Counted from the first letter of the stretch, positions 1 through 9,621 are shown. The stretch: DNA of 64,000 nucleotides from JAFAXD01 sp051985675 (GCA_051985675.1 JBPYFJ010000078.1:1-64000), one strand, 5' to 3'. Notes: generated from the letters alone by a model not told the origin. Program-made: numbers and translations.

Positions 1-1329
1 CGGCGTGACGCCAAAGAAAGGACGCGTTGCCGATCCGGGCTTGAGCCTGGTGGCGCCTGGCAGCGGCGTGATCAGGATGCCGCCGGTTTCGGTTTGCCAC
101 CAGGTATCGACGATCGGGCAACGGCTATCGCCGACCACGCGGTAGTACCAGAGCCAGGCCTCCGGATTGATCGGTTCGCCGACAGTGCCGAGCAGGCGCA
201 GGGTGGCGCGCGAGGTCTTTTTCACAGGCGCGTCGCCGGCCTGCATGAGCGCGCGGATCGCGGTCGGCGCGGTGTAGATGATGTTGACCTTGTGCTTGTC
301 GACCACCTCCCAGAATCGCGACATGGTCGGGTAGTTTGGGACGCCTTCGAACATCAGCGTGATGGCGCCGTTCGCGAGCGGCCCGTAGACGATATAGCTG
401 TGCCCGGTCACCCAGCCGACGTCGGCGGTGCACCAGTAGATGTCGCCGTCGTGATAGTCGAACACGTATTGATGGCTCATCGCGACATAGACCAGGTAGC
501 CGCCGGTCGTGTGCAACACGCCTTTCGGCTTTCCGGTCGATCCGGACGTGTAGAGGATGAACAGCGGATCTTCGGCGTTCATCGGCTCGGCCGGACAATC
601 GGTTGAGACCCCCTTGGCAACCTCATCGTAGTAGACGTCGCGGCCGTGCTTCATCGGCACGGCGGCGCCGGTGTGCCGCACCACGATCATAGTTTTTACG
701 CCGCCGGCTTTGTCGGCGGCGGCGTCAGCGTTGGCCTTGAGCGGGACCTTGCGTCCGCCGCGCACGCCCTCGTCGGCGGTGATCACCACCGGCGACTTCG
801 CGTCCTCGATCCGCCCGGCGAGCGACTCCGGCGAGAACCCGCCGAACACCACCGAGTGAATGGCGCCGATACGCGTGCAAGCGAGCATCGCGACGGCGGT
901 CTCGGGGATCATCGGCAGATAGATCGTGACGCGTTCGCCCTTCTTGACGCCGTGCGCTTTCAGCACATTGGCGAAGCGGCACACCTGGGCGTGCAACTCG
1001 CGATAGGTGATCTTCTTGTCGTGCGCAGGGTCATCCGCTTCCCAAATGATCGCGGTTTGGTCCCCGCGCTTCTCGAGATGGCGATCGAGGCAATTGTAGG
1101 AGACGTTCGTGGTGCCGTCCTCGAACCACTTGATCGAGACGTTGTGCGGATCGAACGACGTGTTCTTGACCTTGGTGTATGGCTTGAACCAGTGAATGCG
1201 CTTGCCCTGTTCGCCCCAGAACGCGTTCGGATCCTTCACCGACTGCGCGTACATGGCCTGGTACTTGCCGTCGTCGATGAATGCCCGCTTCGCCCAGTTC
1301 GCTGGGACGGCGTAGATTTTTTCAGACAT
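1..1329 (-). CDS. acs: Acetyl-CoA synthetase, N-terminal two thirds (runs off the window)
   Basis: Makes acetyl-CoA from acetate, ATP and CoA through an acetyl-AMP intermediate in the cytoplasm. The reading frame is open from the ATG at 1327-1329 to base 1, giving 443 residues of a family that is usually about 650 long, so the C-terminal domain with the regulatory acetylatable lysine lies outside the window. The adenylate-forming P-loop YTSGSTGKPKG is encoded near 522-556 (about residues 258-268), at the position usual for Acs, and the N-terminal region contains the family-typical stretch PNAFW. A strong GGAGG lies 6 bases before the start. No partner gene is adjacent. The assignment to Acs rather than propionyl-CoA synthetase rests on overall resemblance and is fairly sure. 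Confidence 0.95.
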   Translation of the reverse strand, partial: MSEKIYAVPANWAKRAFIDDGKYQAMYAQSVKDPNAFWGEQGKRIHWFKPYTKVKNTSFDPHNVSIKWFEDGTTNVSYNCLDRHLEKRGDQTAIIWEADDPAHDKKITYRELHAQVCRFANVLKAHGVKKGERVTIYLPMIPETAVAMLACTRIGAIHSVVFGGFSPESLAGRIEDAKSPVVITADEGVRGGRKVPLKANADAAADKAGGVKTMIVVRHTGAAVPMKHGRDVYYDEVAKGVSTDCPAEPMNAEDPLFILYTSGSTGKPKGVLHTTGGYLVYVAMSHQYVFDYHDGDIYWCTADVGWVTGHSYIVYGPLANGAITLMFEGVPNYPTMSRFWEVVDKHKVNIIYTAPTAIRALMQAGDAPVKKTSRATLRLLGTVGEPINPEAWLWYYRVVGDSRCPIVDTWWQTETGGILITPLPGATRLKPGSATRPFFGVTP

Positions 1330-1487
1330 CGCTTCCTCCGCACTGCGGCGGCGCGCGGCCGCGTCTCGCAGGGTCATTGGCGTCCTCCTATTATGCGACG
1401 GCGTGGCGACGAGCGACAAGCCCAGGCCATATCCACCTTCGTCGCGCAGGAGCGGCGCGCGCTTGATCGGGATCAAATAGAGGCGTG

Positions 1488-1928
1488 CTACTTTAGTCCC
1501 ATGCCGCCGACGATTGCGCCCATAACCAGCAGCACCGCCAACCAGTGACCGGCGTCAATTGCGGTCAGTGTGTATTTGCGCCCGCTGAACGCGTTGTTGA
1601 CGGTCAGGGTGGTGAGCACGAAGCCGAACCACAGGAACAGCCCGGAGATGACGCCGTTGCGAAGCGTCACCTGTCCGGGGCCAAGATGGCCGAGCACGCC
1701 GGCCAGCATCCAGGCCATGATCAGGTCGGCCGCGAAGGCGAGCACGAACGGCAGAAGGGCCTTGGGATCGCCTTTGAGCGCAGCCTGCTTCTGGTTGAAT
1801 TCCTCGATCGTGGTTCCGAGCGCCGCGACCCAGTGCCGGGCGAGGAGGCCGTACCACACCGCACCGGTGAGCCAGCCGGCAATGGCCGCGATCACGATCG
1901 CGAGGTAGTTCATTCCAGCGAAGCTCAT
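1488..1928 (-). CDS. DUF1761 family integral membrane protein
   Basis: A 146-residue, strongly hydrophobic protein with four likely membrane segments (about residues 5-25, 58-80, 88-108 and 122-145). It starts with a hydrophobic helix containing GWLTGAVWYG, a hallmark of DUF1761 proteins, and the length fits that family. No function is established for the family. The upstream ribosome binding site is weak. It sits on the same strand as the EVE-domain gene, 18 bases downstream of it, so the two are probably co-transcribed with tsaD-gpsA. Confidence 0.8.
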   Translation of the reverse strand: MSFAGMNYLAIVIAAIAGWLTGAVWYGLLARHWVAALGTTIEEFNQKQAALKGDPKALLPFVLAFAADLIMAWMLAGVLGHLGPGQVTLRNGVISGLFLWFGFVLTTLTVNNAFSGRKYTLTAIDAGHWLAVLLVMGAIVGGMGLK

Positions 1929-1946
1929 TGTTGTTCTCGCGCTTGC

Positions 1947-2363
1947 TTATTTCAACCCCGCCATCTTGCTCACCATCTTCCACTCTTCCGCTGTGACGGG
2001 CTGCACAGAAAGACGCGCATATTTGACGAGCGCCATGTCCTTCAGCTTGGGCTCGGCCTTGATGGCGGCGAGCGTCACGGGCTTGGGCACTGGCTCGACA
2101 GCCTTCACATCGACCATCAGAAAAACACCCTTGGGGTCGGTCGGATCCTTGTAGGATTCGCGAATGACCTCGACGATGCCGACAATCTGCTTCTCGTCAC
2201 CGGTGTGATAGAAGAACGCCCGGTCGCCTTTCTTCATGGCCTTGAGGTTCGAGCGCGCCGTGAAGTTGCGCACGCCGCTCCACGCCTCACCTTTGGCGCC
2301 GCGTTTCACCTGATCGTCCCAGGAATATTCCTCGGGTTCAGTTTTCAGCAGCCAGTATGCCAT
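1947..2363 (-). CDS. EVE domain-containing protein
   Basis: A 138-residue single-domain protein. The N-terminus AYWLLKTEPEEYSW and the following motif W-SGVRN-AR-NL-M-GD-FFYHT are diagnostic of the EVE domain (PUA-like fold, related to thymocyte nuclear protein 1). Members of this superfamily bind modified bases in DNA or RNA, but the ligand of this one is unknown. GGAGAG precedes the ATG. It lies 27 bases after gpsA on the same strand, in an apparent tsaD-gpsA-EVE-DUF1761 transcription unit, an arrangement I recall as common in alphaproteobacteria. Confidence 0.9.
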   Translation of the reverse strand: MAYWLLKTEPEEYSWDDQVKRGAKGEAWSGVRNFTARSNLKAMKKGDRAFFYHTGDEKQIVGIVEVIRESYKDPTDPKGVFLMVDVKAVEPVPKPVTLAAIKAEPKLKDMALVKYARLSVQPVTAEEWKMVSKMAGLK

Positions 2364-2390
2364 CTGGTCTCTCCGCTCGATCTTGAGTGG

Positions 2391-3365
2391 TCATTCTTCC
2401 GCCCGGAACGGACGCATCAGCAGTGCTTCGATCGCCGTATCGACGGTAAGCTTGCCGGCCAACACGGCGGCAACCGCGGTTGAAATCGGCATCTCGACGC
2501 CCTCGCGCTGCCCGAGCGCCACCAGCGCCGACGCGGTGAAGACACCCTCCGCAAGTTTGCCGCTGCCCGCGGCCTGCGGCGCGGCTCCTTGTCCGAGCGC
2601 GACACCAAGCGAATAGTTGCGCGACTGCGCGCTCGAGCAAGTCAGGATCAGATCACCGAGGCCGGCGAGCCCCATGAGGGTCGCTGGGCGCGCGCCGAAC
2701 GCAGCACCGAAGCGCGCGAGTTCCGCGAACCCGCGGGTGGTGAGTGCCGCCGCGGCGCTGGCGCCGAGCTTTTTGCCCGCAACGATGCCGGCCGCAATGG
2801 CAAGCACATTCTTGGCAGCACCCCCGATCTCAACCCCGCGCACGTCGGTCGAGTGATAGACCCGAAACGCCGGAACCCCGATCGCCTGGGCGAGGGACTG
2901 TGCCTGCGCGGGGTCTTGTGCGGCGAGCGTGACCGCGGTCGGCAGTCCGCGCGCGACGTCGAGCGCAAAGCTCGGGCCCGACAGGATTGCCGGCACGGCG
3001 TGCGGGACGGTGTCGGCGATGATCTCGGTCATGAAGGCAAGCGTTTGCTGCTCGATCCCCTTGGCGGCGGCAATGACCGGTGTACCGGCCGCGACCGTCA
3101 GGGTCTTTGCAACCGCGCGCAGAGCCTGCGCCGGCACCGCCAACAGTACGGCTTCGCTCCTTGGCTCGACCGCTGCCGCGATGCGCACCCCCCCTTCGAT
3201 TGCAACGCCGGGTAGCCGGGGGCTTTCGCGCGTTTCCGCGATCGCCGCCGCGGCTTTCTGGTCGCGTGCTACCAGCGTGATCGCGCGCCCGGCCCGCGCC
3301 CCCACATTGGCGAGCGCCACTCCCCAGGCGCCGGCACCCACCACCGCGATCCGGTCGACGCCCAT
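2391..3365 (-). CDS. gpsA: NAD(P)H-dependent glycerol-3-phosphate dehydrogenase
   Basis: Reduces dihydroxyacetone phosphate to sn-glycerol 3-phosphate for phospholipid synthesis. The 324-residue length is normal. The N-terminal Rossmann motif GAGAWG is at residues 10-15, the conserved KGIE lysine at 102 and the catalytic lysine of GGAAKNV at 185, followed by the all-helical C-terminal domain with GLAGLGDLILTC. The start ATG lies 2 bases after the tsaD stop codon, so the two are almost certainly translated from one message. Nothing unusual is seen. Confidence 0.96.
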   Translation of the reverse strand: MGVDRIAVVGAGAWGVALANVGARAGRAITLVARDQKAAAAIAETRESPRLPGVAIEGGVRIAAAVEPRSEAVLLAVPAQALRAVAKTLTVAAGTPVIAAAKGIEQQTLAFMTEIIADTVPHAVPAILSGPSFALDVARGLPTAVTLAAQDPAQAQSLAQAIGVPAFRVYHSTDVRGVEIGGAAKNVLAIAAGIVAGKKLGASAAAALTTRGFAELARFGAAFGARPATLMGLAGLGDLILTCSSAQSRNYSLGVALGQGAAPQAAGSGKLAEGVFTASALVALGQREGVEMPISTAVAAVLAGKLTVDTAIEALLMRPFRAEE

Positions 3366-3367
3366 GA

Positions 3368-4435
3368 TCAGCTATCCGCCGCGCTGGGCGCATCGGACGG
3401 CTTGGTCACCAGATCGAGCGGCCAGCGCGCCCGCGGGCTCACGTCGAGCGGATCGGTAAGGCCGCACGCGAGCCGCTCCGCTCCCGCCCAGGCGATCATG
3501 GCACCGTTGTCGGTGCAGAGTTCCGGTGGCGGAATCACCAGCACTGTGCGCGCCTCAATGGCAACCCGATGCAGGGCCGCCCGTAGCGCCCGGTTGGATG
3601 CGACACCGCCGGCGGCCACCAGCGCTGTCGGCGTCCCAAACAGGGGACGAAACATTTCAAGCCCAGCCCACAGCCGGTCGGTGACAACATCGATCACGGC
3701 CTGCTGGAATGATGCGCACAGGTCCGCCACGTCCTGTTCCGACAGCGGCGCTATCCGCTGCGCTTCCAGGCGGACGGCGGTCTTGAGGCCAGAGAACGAG
3801 AAATCCGCATCCGCGCGGCCAAGCATTGGCCGCGGCAAGGCGAAACGGGCTGCATTGCCGCGCTCGGCCTCACGCTCGACGATCGGACCGCCCGGATAGC
3901 CGAGGCCGACCAGCTTGGCGGTCTTGTCGAATGCCTCGCCAATTGCGTCGTCGAGCGTGGTACCGATCCGCACATAGTCGCCGACCCCGCGTACCGCGAC
4001 GATTTGCGTATGCCCGCCCGACGCCAGGAACAGGCAATACGGGAACGGCACCGATCCAATCAAACGCGGGCTAAGCCCATGGGCCTCCAGATGATTTACA
4101 GCGATCAACGGTATGCGCCGAACCAGCGCGATCGCCTTGGCCGTGGTCAGCCCGACGATCACTCCGCCGATCAGACCAGGCCCGGCCGCCGCCGCGACGG
4201 CGTCGATGGTCTCGAGCCTATGGCCGGCATTCATCAGCGCCCTCGAAATGATCTTATCGAGCGCTTCGACGTGCGCACGCGCGGCGATTTCCGGCACAAC
4301 CCCGCCGAAGGCGGCGTGCTCCTTCGCCTGCGAGCGCACGACGTTCGACAGGATGGCACCACTACCGTCGGGCCGGCGTTCCACCACGGCGGCCGCGGTC
4401 TCGTCGCAGGTCGTCTCGATGCCGAGCACAACCAT
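3368..4435 (-). CDS. tsaD: tRNA N6-adenosine threonylcarbamoyltransferase
   Basis: Transfers the threonylcarbamoyl group to A37 of ANN-decoding tRNAs, working with TsaB and TsaE. I take the ATG at 4433-4435, which gives 355 residues beginning MVVLGIETTCDET, the normal N-terminus. The frame stays open upstream to 4573 but that would run into the hemC leader. The metal-binding histidines are H115 and H119 of NHLEAH, and the C-terminal motif CTDNGAMIAWAG carries the conserved aspartate. It is divergent from hemC across about 130 bases and heads the tsaD-gpsA unit. Confidence 0.95.
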   Translation of the reverse strand: MVVLGIETTCDETAAAVVERRPDGSGAILSNVVRSQAKEHAAFGGVVPEIAARAHVEALDKIISRALMNAGHRLETIDAVAAAAGPGLIGGVIVGLTTAKAIALVRRIPLIAVNHLEAHGLSPRLIGSVPFPYCLFLASGGHTQIVAVRGVGDYVRIGTTLDDAIGEAFDKTAKLVGLGYPGGPIVEREAERGNAARFALPRPMLGRADADFSFSGLKTAVRLEAQRIAPLSEQDVADLCASFQQAVIDVVTDRLWAGLEMFRPLFGTPTALVAAGGVASNRALRAALHRVAIEARTVLVIPPPELCTDNGAMIAWAGAERLACGLTDPLDVSPRARWPLDLVTKPSDAPSAADS

Positions 4436-4566
4436 GATTCCAATCAGTCTCCGTTGTGGGCTAACCCTGAAAATGGACCGCGACCACCCGTCGCGGAAAT
4501 GACGAGCCCCAGATGACGATATAGGAATTCCAACGATGTCTTTCGCACGACTTTGCGAGGGTTGAA

Positions 4567-5493
4567 ATGCCATCGGCGTTTGCTCGCATCGGGTCCCGCG
4601 GTAGCCCGCTGGCGCTGGCGCAGGCGCACGCTGTGCGCGATCGGATGGCCTCGGCCCACGGGGTTGCGCGGGACGCCATCGAGATTCGGGTCATCCGCAC
4701 TTCCGGAGATGCCATTCAGGATCGCCCGCTCGCGGAGCTCGGCGGAAAAGGCCTGTTCACCAAGGAGATCGAGGAAGCCCTGCTGCGCGATGAGGTCGAC
4801 CTAGCAATTCACTCCGCCAAGGACATGGCGACGCAGTTGCCGGCCGGTCTTGCGATTGCGGCTTGCCTGCCGCGCGAGGATCCGCGCGACGTCTTCGTCA
4901 GTCGCGTGGCGCCAACACTGGCCGAGCTTGCTGCCGGCGCGCGCGTCGGCACCGGGTCCCTGCGTCGTGGCGCGCTGGTACGGCGACTGCGCCCGGACCT
5001 CGTCGTCGTGCCGCTGCGCGGTAACGTCGAAACGCGGCTTCGCAAGCTCGGCGAAGGGGTGGCTGATGCCACGATTTTGGCGCTTGCCGGTCTGCGGCGC
5101 CTGGGATTGGACAACGCTGCGACGGCGATTCTCGACGTCGAGGCGTTTCCACCGGCGGTCGGGCAGGGCGTCATCGCGATCGAGGCGAGGGCCGATGACG
5201 ACCAAAGCCGCGCACTCGTCGAAGCGATCAACGATGCGGATGCCGCAATCGCTCTCGCGTGCGAGCGCGCGTTTCTCGCCGTGCTCGACGGGTCGTGCAA
5301 GACACCAATCGCTGGCCATGCACGGCTTGCCGGTGGTGTTGTGCAGTTTTCCGGCCTGATCGTGAAACCTGACGGCAGCGCCGCGCTTGCAGTGTCGCGC
5401 ACCGGCCCCACACGCGATGCCGCGATGCTCGGCGCCGATGCGGGGCGCGAGCTCAAGGCCAAGGCCGGCCCCGCTTTCTTTGCCCTGCCGTGA
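4567..5493 (+). CDS. hemC: Porphobilinogen deaminase (hydroxymethylbilane synthase)
   Basis: Polymerises four porphobilinogens into hydroxymethylbilane in tetrapyrrole synthesis. 308 residues, usual length. The N-terminus RIGSRGSPLALAQA, the catalytic aspartate D86 in HSAKDM, the GTGSLRR segment at 128-134 and the dipyrromethane-attachment cysteine C244 in DGSCKTPIAGH are all present. GAGGG lies just upstream of the ATG. The stop codon overlaps the GTG start of hemD by 4 bases, so hemCD is translationally coupled. Confidence 0.97.
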   Translation: MPSAFARIGSRGSPLALAQAHAVRDRMASAHGVARDAIEIRVIRTSGDAIQDRPLAELGGKGLFTKEIEEALLRDEVDLAIHSAKDMATQLPAGLAIAACLPREDPRDVFVSRVAPTLAELAAGARVGTGSLRRGALVRRLRPDLVVVPLRGNVETRLRKLGEGVADATILALAGLRRLGLDNAATAILDVEAFPPAVGQGVIAIEARADDDQSRALVEAINDADAAIALACERAFLAVLDGSCKTPIAGHARLAGGVVQFSGLIVKPDGSAALAVSRTGPTRDAAMLGADAGRELKAKAGPAFFALP

Positions 5494-6197
5494 AGCTCCT
5501 CGTCACCCGTCCGGAGCCTGACGGCGCGCGGACCGCCGCCGCCTTGGCGGCGCGCGGGCACGAGGCAACGCTCGCCCCGCTGCTGCGCATCGAGCCGATC
5601 GCGGCCGCGTTTGGTCCGGGTCCCTGGCACGCCGTGGTCATGACGAGTGCCAATGCGGCGCGCGCACTCGCGATGCATCCGCGCCGTCAGGAGCTTGTCG
5701 CGCTCCCCGTGTTCGTGGTTGGGCGCCGTACCGGCGAGGCGGCGCGCGAGATCGGGTTTGCTCAGGTCACCTCGGCCGACGGCGACGCCGGCGATTTGGT
5801 CCGGCTCCTCAATCGGCAACCCGCGCACGCGCGCATCCTCTATCTGGCTGGCGCCGATCGCGCGGCTGATTTGGCAGCGGCGTTGGCTGACGCCCGGACC
5901 CTACTCGAGACTGTCGTGGTCTACCGAGCCGTAACCGAGACCCGCCTGCCGGGGAACGTCAGCACCGCGCTGGCTGCCGGGACGATTGACGGCGTCCTGC
6001 ATTTTTCTGCGCGTAGCGCGGCGGCGTTCGTCGCTGCGCTCGATGCCGCCGGCTTGCGCACCCCGCTCGGGCTGCCCCAGTTCTGCCTGTCGTCCGAGGT
6101 CGCAAAGCCGCTCGCGGCTGCGGGAGCCGGCGACCTGCGCATTGCCGCGCACCCTGACGAAGGTAGTTTGCTCCTTCTGGTGGATGCGGTGACGTGA
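5490..6197 (+). CDS. hemD: Uroporphyrinogen-III synthase
   Basis: Closes hydroxymethylbilane into uroporphyrinogen III with inversion of ring D. The 235-residue protein has the poorly conserved but recognisable two-lobed HemD pattern: VTRPEPDGARTAAALAARGH at the N-terminus, MTSANAARAL in the first lobe and HFSARSAAAF in the second. The GTG start overlaps the hemC stop (GTGA). Position directly after hemC strengthens the call. Confidence 0.93.
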   Translation: MKLLVTRPEPDGARTAAALAARGHEATLAPLLRIEPIAAAFGPGPWHAVVMTSANAARALAMHPRRQELVALPVFVVGRRTGEAAREIGFAQVTSADGDAGDLVRLLNRQPAHARILYLAGADRAADLAAALADARTLLETVVVYRAVTETRLPGNVSTALAAGTIDGVLHFSARSAAAFVAALDAAGLRTPLGLPQFCLSSEVAKPLAAAGAGDLRIAAHPDEGSLLLLVDAVT

Positions 6198-6291
6198 AGC
6201 ACCGTCATCGCTCCGAGGCGGGACAGAGACCCCGATTGCCGCAGCCGCGCGTCCGCGTTATGCCGTTAGGCGAGTAGGGGAGAAGGACGCG

Positions 6292-7743
6292 ATGGCGAGC
6301 GAGGGACGAACGCCGCGCAAAGGACGCGGGACACCGGCCGTCGACGGTACCGCAACCGAGGTTGCGGGGGAGCCGCACGCAAGCGCCGAGCAGCCGCCGT
6401 CTGACATGGCGGCGCCTCCCGAGGGAGTTTCTGGAGCATCGGCAGCACCGGCGCCCGAGGGCGCATCCGAATCCTCATCTCCCGCCGCCAGCGTCGCTGA
6501 GCCTGGTGCGCCGGCCGAGGCGGCAGGCGAGCCCAAACCTGCAGACCCTGCCGAGCCGGTTCGCCCGGCCGACGTCGAGGTCCTCCCGCCACCCCGACCG
6601 CCGCGCCGGCGCTCGCTGTTTTGGCCGATGGTCGCCTCGGCGATCTTCGGTGCGGTGCTTGGGCTCGCGGCGCTCGCCGTTATCTGGCGCTACAACGCCC
6701 TTGAGCCCTACAACATCGACGTCGGCGGCAAGCTCGCGGGGGCCCGAATCGCGGCCCTCGAGGCACGCCTGCGCGCGATCCAGTCGGCCCCTGCGCCGGC
6801 TCCCGCACCAGTGGCAACGCCGGCTGTGAGCGCGCCGCCTGCTGATACCAAAGCGCTCGACGAGCTCACCGCCCGCGTCGCCAAGCTCGAGGGCGCCATC
6901 CAAAACCCAAAACCCCCGGCGCCCGATCTCGCGGTGGCAAGCAGGTTTGTCGCGCTCGAAAACGCCATCAAGCCGCTTGGCGACGCCATCAACGCGGCCA
7001 ACAAGCGTGTCGACGAGTTCAATGCAAGTTTGCGCGACACCCGCTCGCGCCTGGATGCCTCCGCCAAAGCGCTCGACGAGTTCATCGCGGCGCAGCGCCA
7101 GCATCCGGCGGCTGAGAAGGCCGATCTCGACAAGCTCGACGCTCGTCTAGTGACGCTCGAAACTGCCACCAAGTCGCTCGCTGCGACGGCGGCTGCCGCC
7201 GGTGCGGCTGATAAGAGCCTGGATCGCAACGTACGCGCCGCGGTGCTCGCGTCCGCACTTCGCTCGGCGGTCATGCGCGGTGCGCCCTATGCGGCCGAAC
7301 TCGCCGGCCTGAAAGCTCAAATAGCCGACCCTGCGGTGCTCGCGCCCCTCGAGCCGTTCGCTGCGACCGGCATTCCGAACCAAGCCGCGCTGGCACAGGA
7401 ACTCGCCGGACTGATGCCCGCGATCACCCGCGCCGCCGAACCGGGCAGGGCAGCGGTCGACGGCAACTTCATGCAGCGACTGCAAGCGCGGGCGAGCGAG
7501 TTTGTGCAGATTCGCCCGGTCGGAGATGCAGCCAGTGATGATCCGGCCGCGATCGTGGCGCGCCTCAACACCGAAGCCGCACGCCAGGATGTCGCGGGTG
7601 CGGTTGCCGATCTCGCCAAGCTGCCGGCGGCGGCGAAGGCGCCGGCGCAAGCCTTCCTCGCCAAGGTTCAGGCGCGCGCCGCGGCCATTGCCGCGGCTCA
7701 GCGCGTCGCCGCTGACGCGCTCGCCGCGCTCGGCAAATCCTAA
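6292..7743 (+). CDS. Mitofilin-like (COG4223-type) inner membrane protein
   Basis: A 483-residue protein with a low-complexity Pro/Ala/Glu-rich cytoplasmic N-terminus (residues 1-105), one membrane helix (about 109-132, after RRRSLFWPM), a long heptad-rich periplasmic coiled coil (about 145-310) and a C-terminal helical region. This architecture, and its place between hemD and a hemY-like gene, matches the alphaproteobacterial homologues of mitofilin/Mic60, which shape membranes and contact the outer membrane; the role in this organism is inferred. GGAGAAGGA lies upstream of the ATG. A gap of 11 bases separates it from the next gene, so one operon is likely. Confidence 0.85.
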   Translation: MASEGRTPRKGRGTPAVDGTATEVAGEPHASAEQPPSDMAAPPEGVSGASAAPAPEGASESSSPAASVAEPGAPAEAAGEPKPADPAEPVRPADVEVLPPPRPPRRRSLFWPMVASAIFGAVLGLAALAVIWRYNALEPYNIDVGGKLAGARIAALEARLRAIQSAPAPAPAPVATPAVSAPPADTKALDELTARVAKLEGAIQNPKPPAPDLAVASRFVALENAIKPLGDAINAANKRVDEFNASLRDTRSRLDASAKALDEFIAAQRQHPAAEKADLDKLDARLVTLETATKSLAATAAAAGAADKSLDRNVRAAVLASALRSAVMRGAPYAAELAGLKAQIADPAVLAPLEPFAATGIPNQAALAQELAGLMPAITRAAEPGRAAVDGNFMQRLQARASEFVQIRPVGDAASDDPAAIVARLNTEAARQDVAGAVADLAKLPAAAKAPAQAFLAKVQARAAAIAAAQRVAADALAALGKS

Positions 7744-7754
7744 AGGGCGCGCGC

Positions 7755-9452
7755 GTGATCCGAGTCATCGTTTTCCTCGTCATTCTGGGTGCGCTCGCGC
7801 TTGGGGCCGGCTGGATCGCCGACCAACAAGGCTCGGTCACCATTGTCTGGCTTGGCCACCAGACCACGACCACGATCGGCGTCATGATCTGGGCGTTCGT
7901 GGCGGTAGCCGTGCTCGCTGCGCTGGCCTGGTCGATTTTGCGCGGGATCATGCGGGCCCCCGCGGCGGCGCGCGCGCGCCGCTCCAGACACGGCATGCGC
8001 GCGCTCAGCCACGGTCTCCTTGCGGTTGGCGCCGGTGACAGCCGCGCGGCGGTCCGGCATGCGCGGGACGCGAAGCGGCTGATCGGTCGCGAACCGCTGG
8101 TGCTGCTGCTCGACGCCCAGGCGGCGCAGCTGCGCGGCGATCGTGCCGCCGCGGAGCACGCATTCGGCGCCATGACCGAGCATCACGAGACGCGGCTGTT
8201 GGGCCTGCGCGGGCTCTTCATCGAGGCCCAGCGTAAGGGCGACCTCGGCGCGGCCCGCCGTCACGCGGAAGAAGCCGCCCACGCCGCACCCGCGTTGGCC
8301 TGGTCGGCGCGCGCCTTGCTCGAAATGCGCTGCGCGGCCGGCGATTGGGCGGGAGCGCTCGCCGCGCTCGACCGCGGCTACAAGGCCGGGCTCGTCGACA
8401 AGGATGCCTATCGGCGCCAGCGCGCCGTGCTGCTGACCGGCGAGGCGCAGGCGCTGGCCGGCAGCGACCGCGAGGCCGCCAAGGCGGCGGCGCTCGAGGC
8501 TGTGAAACTCGCGCCCGATCTGGTGCCGGCCGCGGCGCTCGCCGGGACGTTCCTCGCGCAGGCTGGCGAGCCGCGCCGCGCCGCCCGCATCGTTGACGCG
8601 GCCTGGCGCGCCAATCCGCATCCGGATCTTGCCGACGTGATCATGAATTTGCGGCCCGGCGAGTCGTCGCGTCAAAAGCTCGAGCGCATCCGCAAGCTCG
8701 CGCAGGATTCGCTCGGCCACGTCGAGTCGGCGCTGGCGCTCGCACGCGCCGCCATCGCGGCCCACGATTTTGCACTGGCGCGGACAACGCTTGCTCCGCT
8801 CCTGGCCGCGCCGACCCAGCGGGTCGCGACTTTGATGGCGGAGCTCGAGGAAAAGGAGCACGGCGACATTGGCCGTGCGCGCGAGTGGATGGCTCGTGCG
8901 CTGACGGCGTTGCGAGACCCCGCCTGGAGCGTGGACGGCTTCGTATCGGAGCGCTGGCTGCCGGTGTCGCCCTCCGGCCGGCTCGACGCCTTCGAGTGGA
9001 AAGTGCCGCTGGCCGAGGTGCCCGGCCCGGTGATCGAGCCGCGTCCGGGCGAGCCGGCCCGTGAACTCGCCCCGCCAGAACCCGCGCGGCCCGCGCCCGA
9101 GACTGCCAAGCCGGCGGAACCCGCAAAGCCGGCCCCGGAGGCCAAGCCGGTTGAAACACCGCCGCCGCAACGGGCACCGAGCCGGGCCGAGCCCGTGGCC
9201 GCGGCTCCCGAAGAGGAGAGCAAGATCGCGCCGCCGGCGGCCCCATCCGAACCAGCCGCCAAATCAACGAACGCTCCTGCGACGGGCTCGCAGCCGATCG
9301 CCGCCACCGCCAACGTGCAGGCGGCGCCGGTCATTCCGCTGATGCATGCGCCCGACGATCCGGGGCTCGCGCGTAATGAAAATCACGACGCCGATGCGGA
9401 GCCGCCCCAGCAGCCCAAGCAGGAAGGCTGGTGGCGCACGCTGTTCGGGTGA
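7755..9452 (+). CDS. hemY: HemY-like inner membrane TPR protein
   Basis: HemY of this type is an inner membrane tetratricopeptide protein linked to haem synthesis genes; it is unrelated to the oxidase also called HemY, and its exact activity is not settled. The 565-residue product starts at GTG 7755 and has two membrane helices (about 3-20 and 40-60), the HemY_N region with the WLG(H) segment, then TPR helices to about residue 400. The last 130 residues are a low-complexity Pro/Ala/Glu/Lys tail, ending WWRTLFG. It completes the hemC-hemD-mitofilin-hemY series. Confidence 0.88.
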   Translation: MIRVIVFLVILGALALGAGWIADQQGSVTIVWLGHQTTTTIGVMIWAFVAVAVLAALAWSILRGIMRAPAAARARRSRHGMRALSHGLLAVGAGDSRAAVRHARDAKRLIGREPLVLLLDAQAAQLRGDRAAAEHAFGAMTEHHETRLLGLRGLFIEAQRKGDLGAARRHAEEAAHAAPALAWSARALLEMRCAAGDWAGALAALDRGYKAGLVDKDAYRRQRAVLLTGEAQALAGSDREAAKAAALEAVKLAPDLVPAAALAGTFLAQAGEPRRAARIVDAAWRANPHPDLADVIMNLRPGESSRQKLERIRKLAQDSLGHVESALALARAAIAAHDFALARTTLAPLLAAPTQRVATLMAELEEKEHGDIGRAREWMARALTALRDPAWSVDGFVSERWLPVSPSGRLDAFEWKVPLAEVPGPVIEPRPGEPARELAPPEPARPAPETAKPAEPAKPAPEAKPVETPPPQRAPSRAEPVAAAPEEESKIAPPAAPSEPAAKSTNAPATGSQPIAATANVQAAPVIPLMHAPDDPGLARNENHDADAEPPQQPKQEGWWRTLFG

Positions 9453-9545
9453 AAGCTGCCCTGTTCGGATGAGGCACTCGCGGGGCCGCCAAATGACCGC
9501 CCTTGCTTGCAATGCCCAAGCCCCGGGGCTATCACCGCGCGCGTA

Positions 9546-9621
9546 GCCGCAATAGCTCAGCCGGTAGAGCACATCATTCGTAATGATGGGGTCGGGGGTT
9601 CGAATCCCTCTTGCGGCACCA
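9546..9621 (+). tRNA. tRNA-Thr (anticodon CGT)
   Basis: A cloverleaf can be drawn by eye. Acceptor strands GCCGCAA and TTGCGGC pair over 7 bases. The D arm is AGCTC/GAGC. The anticodon stem CATCA/TGATG encloses loop TTCGTAA with anticodon CGT, reading ACG. The T arm is GGGGG-TTCGAAT-CCCTC. Discriminator A is followed by an encoded CCA (9619-9621). It lies alone between the hemY-like gene and the lipid module. Confidence 0.97.

Noticed and set aside
4436..4573. N-terminal extension of tsaD
   Set aside because: It would give 46 residues unlike any TsaD and overlap the hemC leader; the ATG at 4435 begins the conserved MVVLGIETTCDE.
7740..9170. 476-residue minus-strand frame over the hemY-like gene
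   Set aside because: Antisense shadow produced by GC-rich codons; arginine/glycine-rich with no domain.
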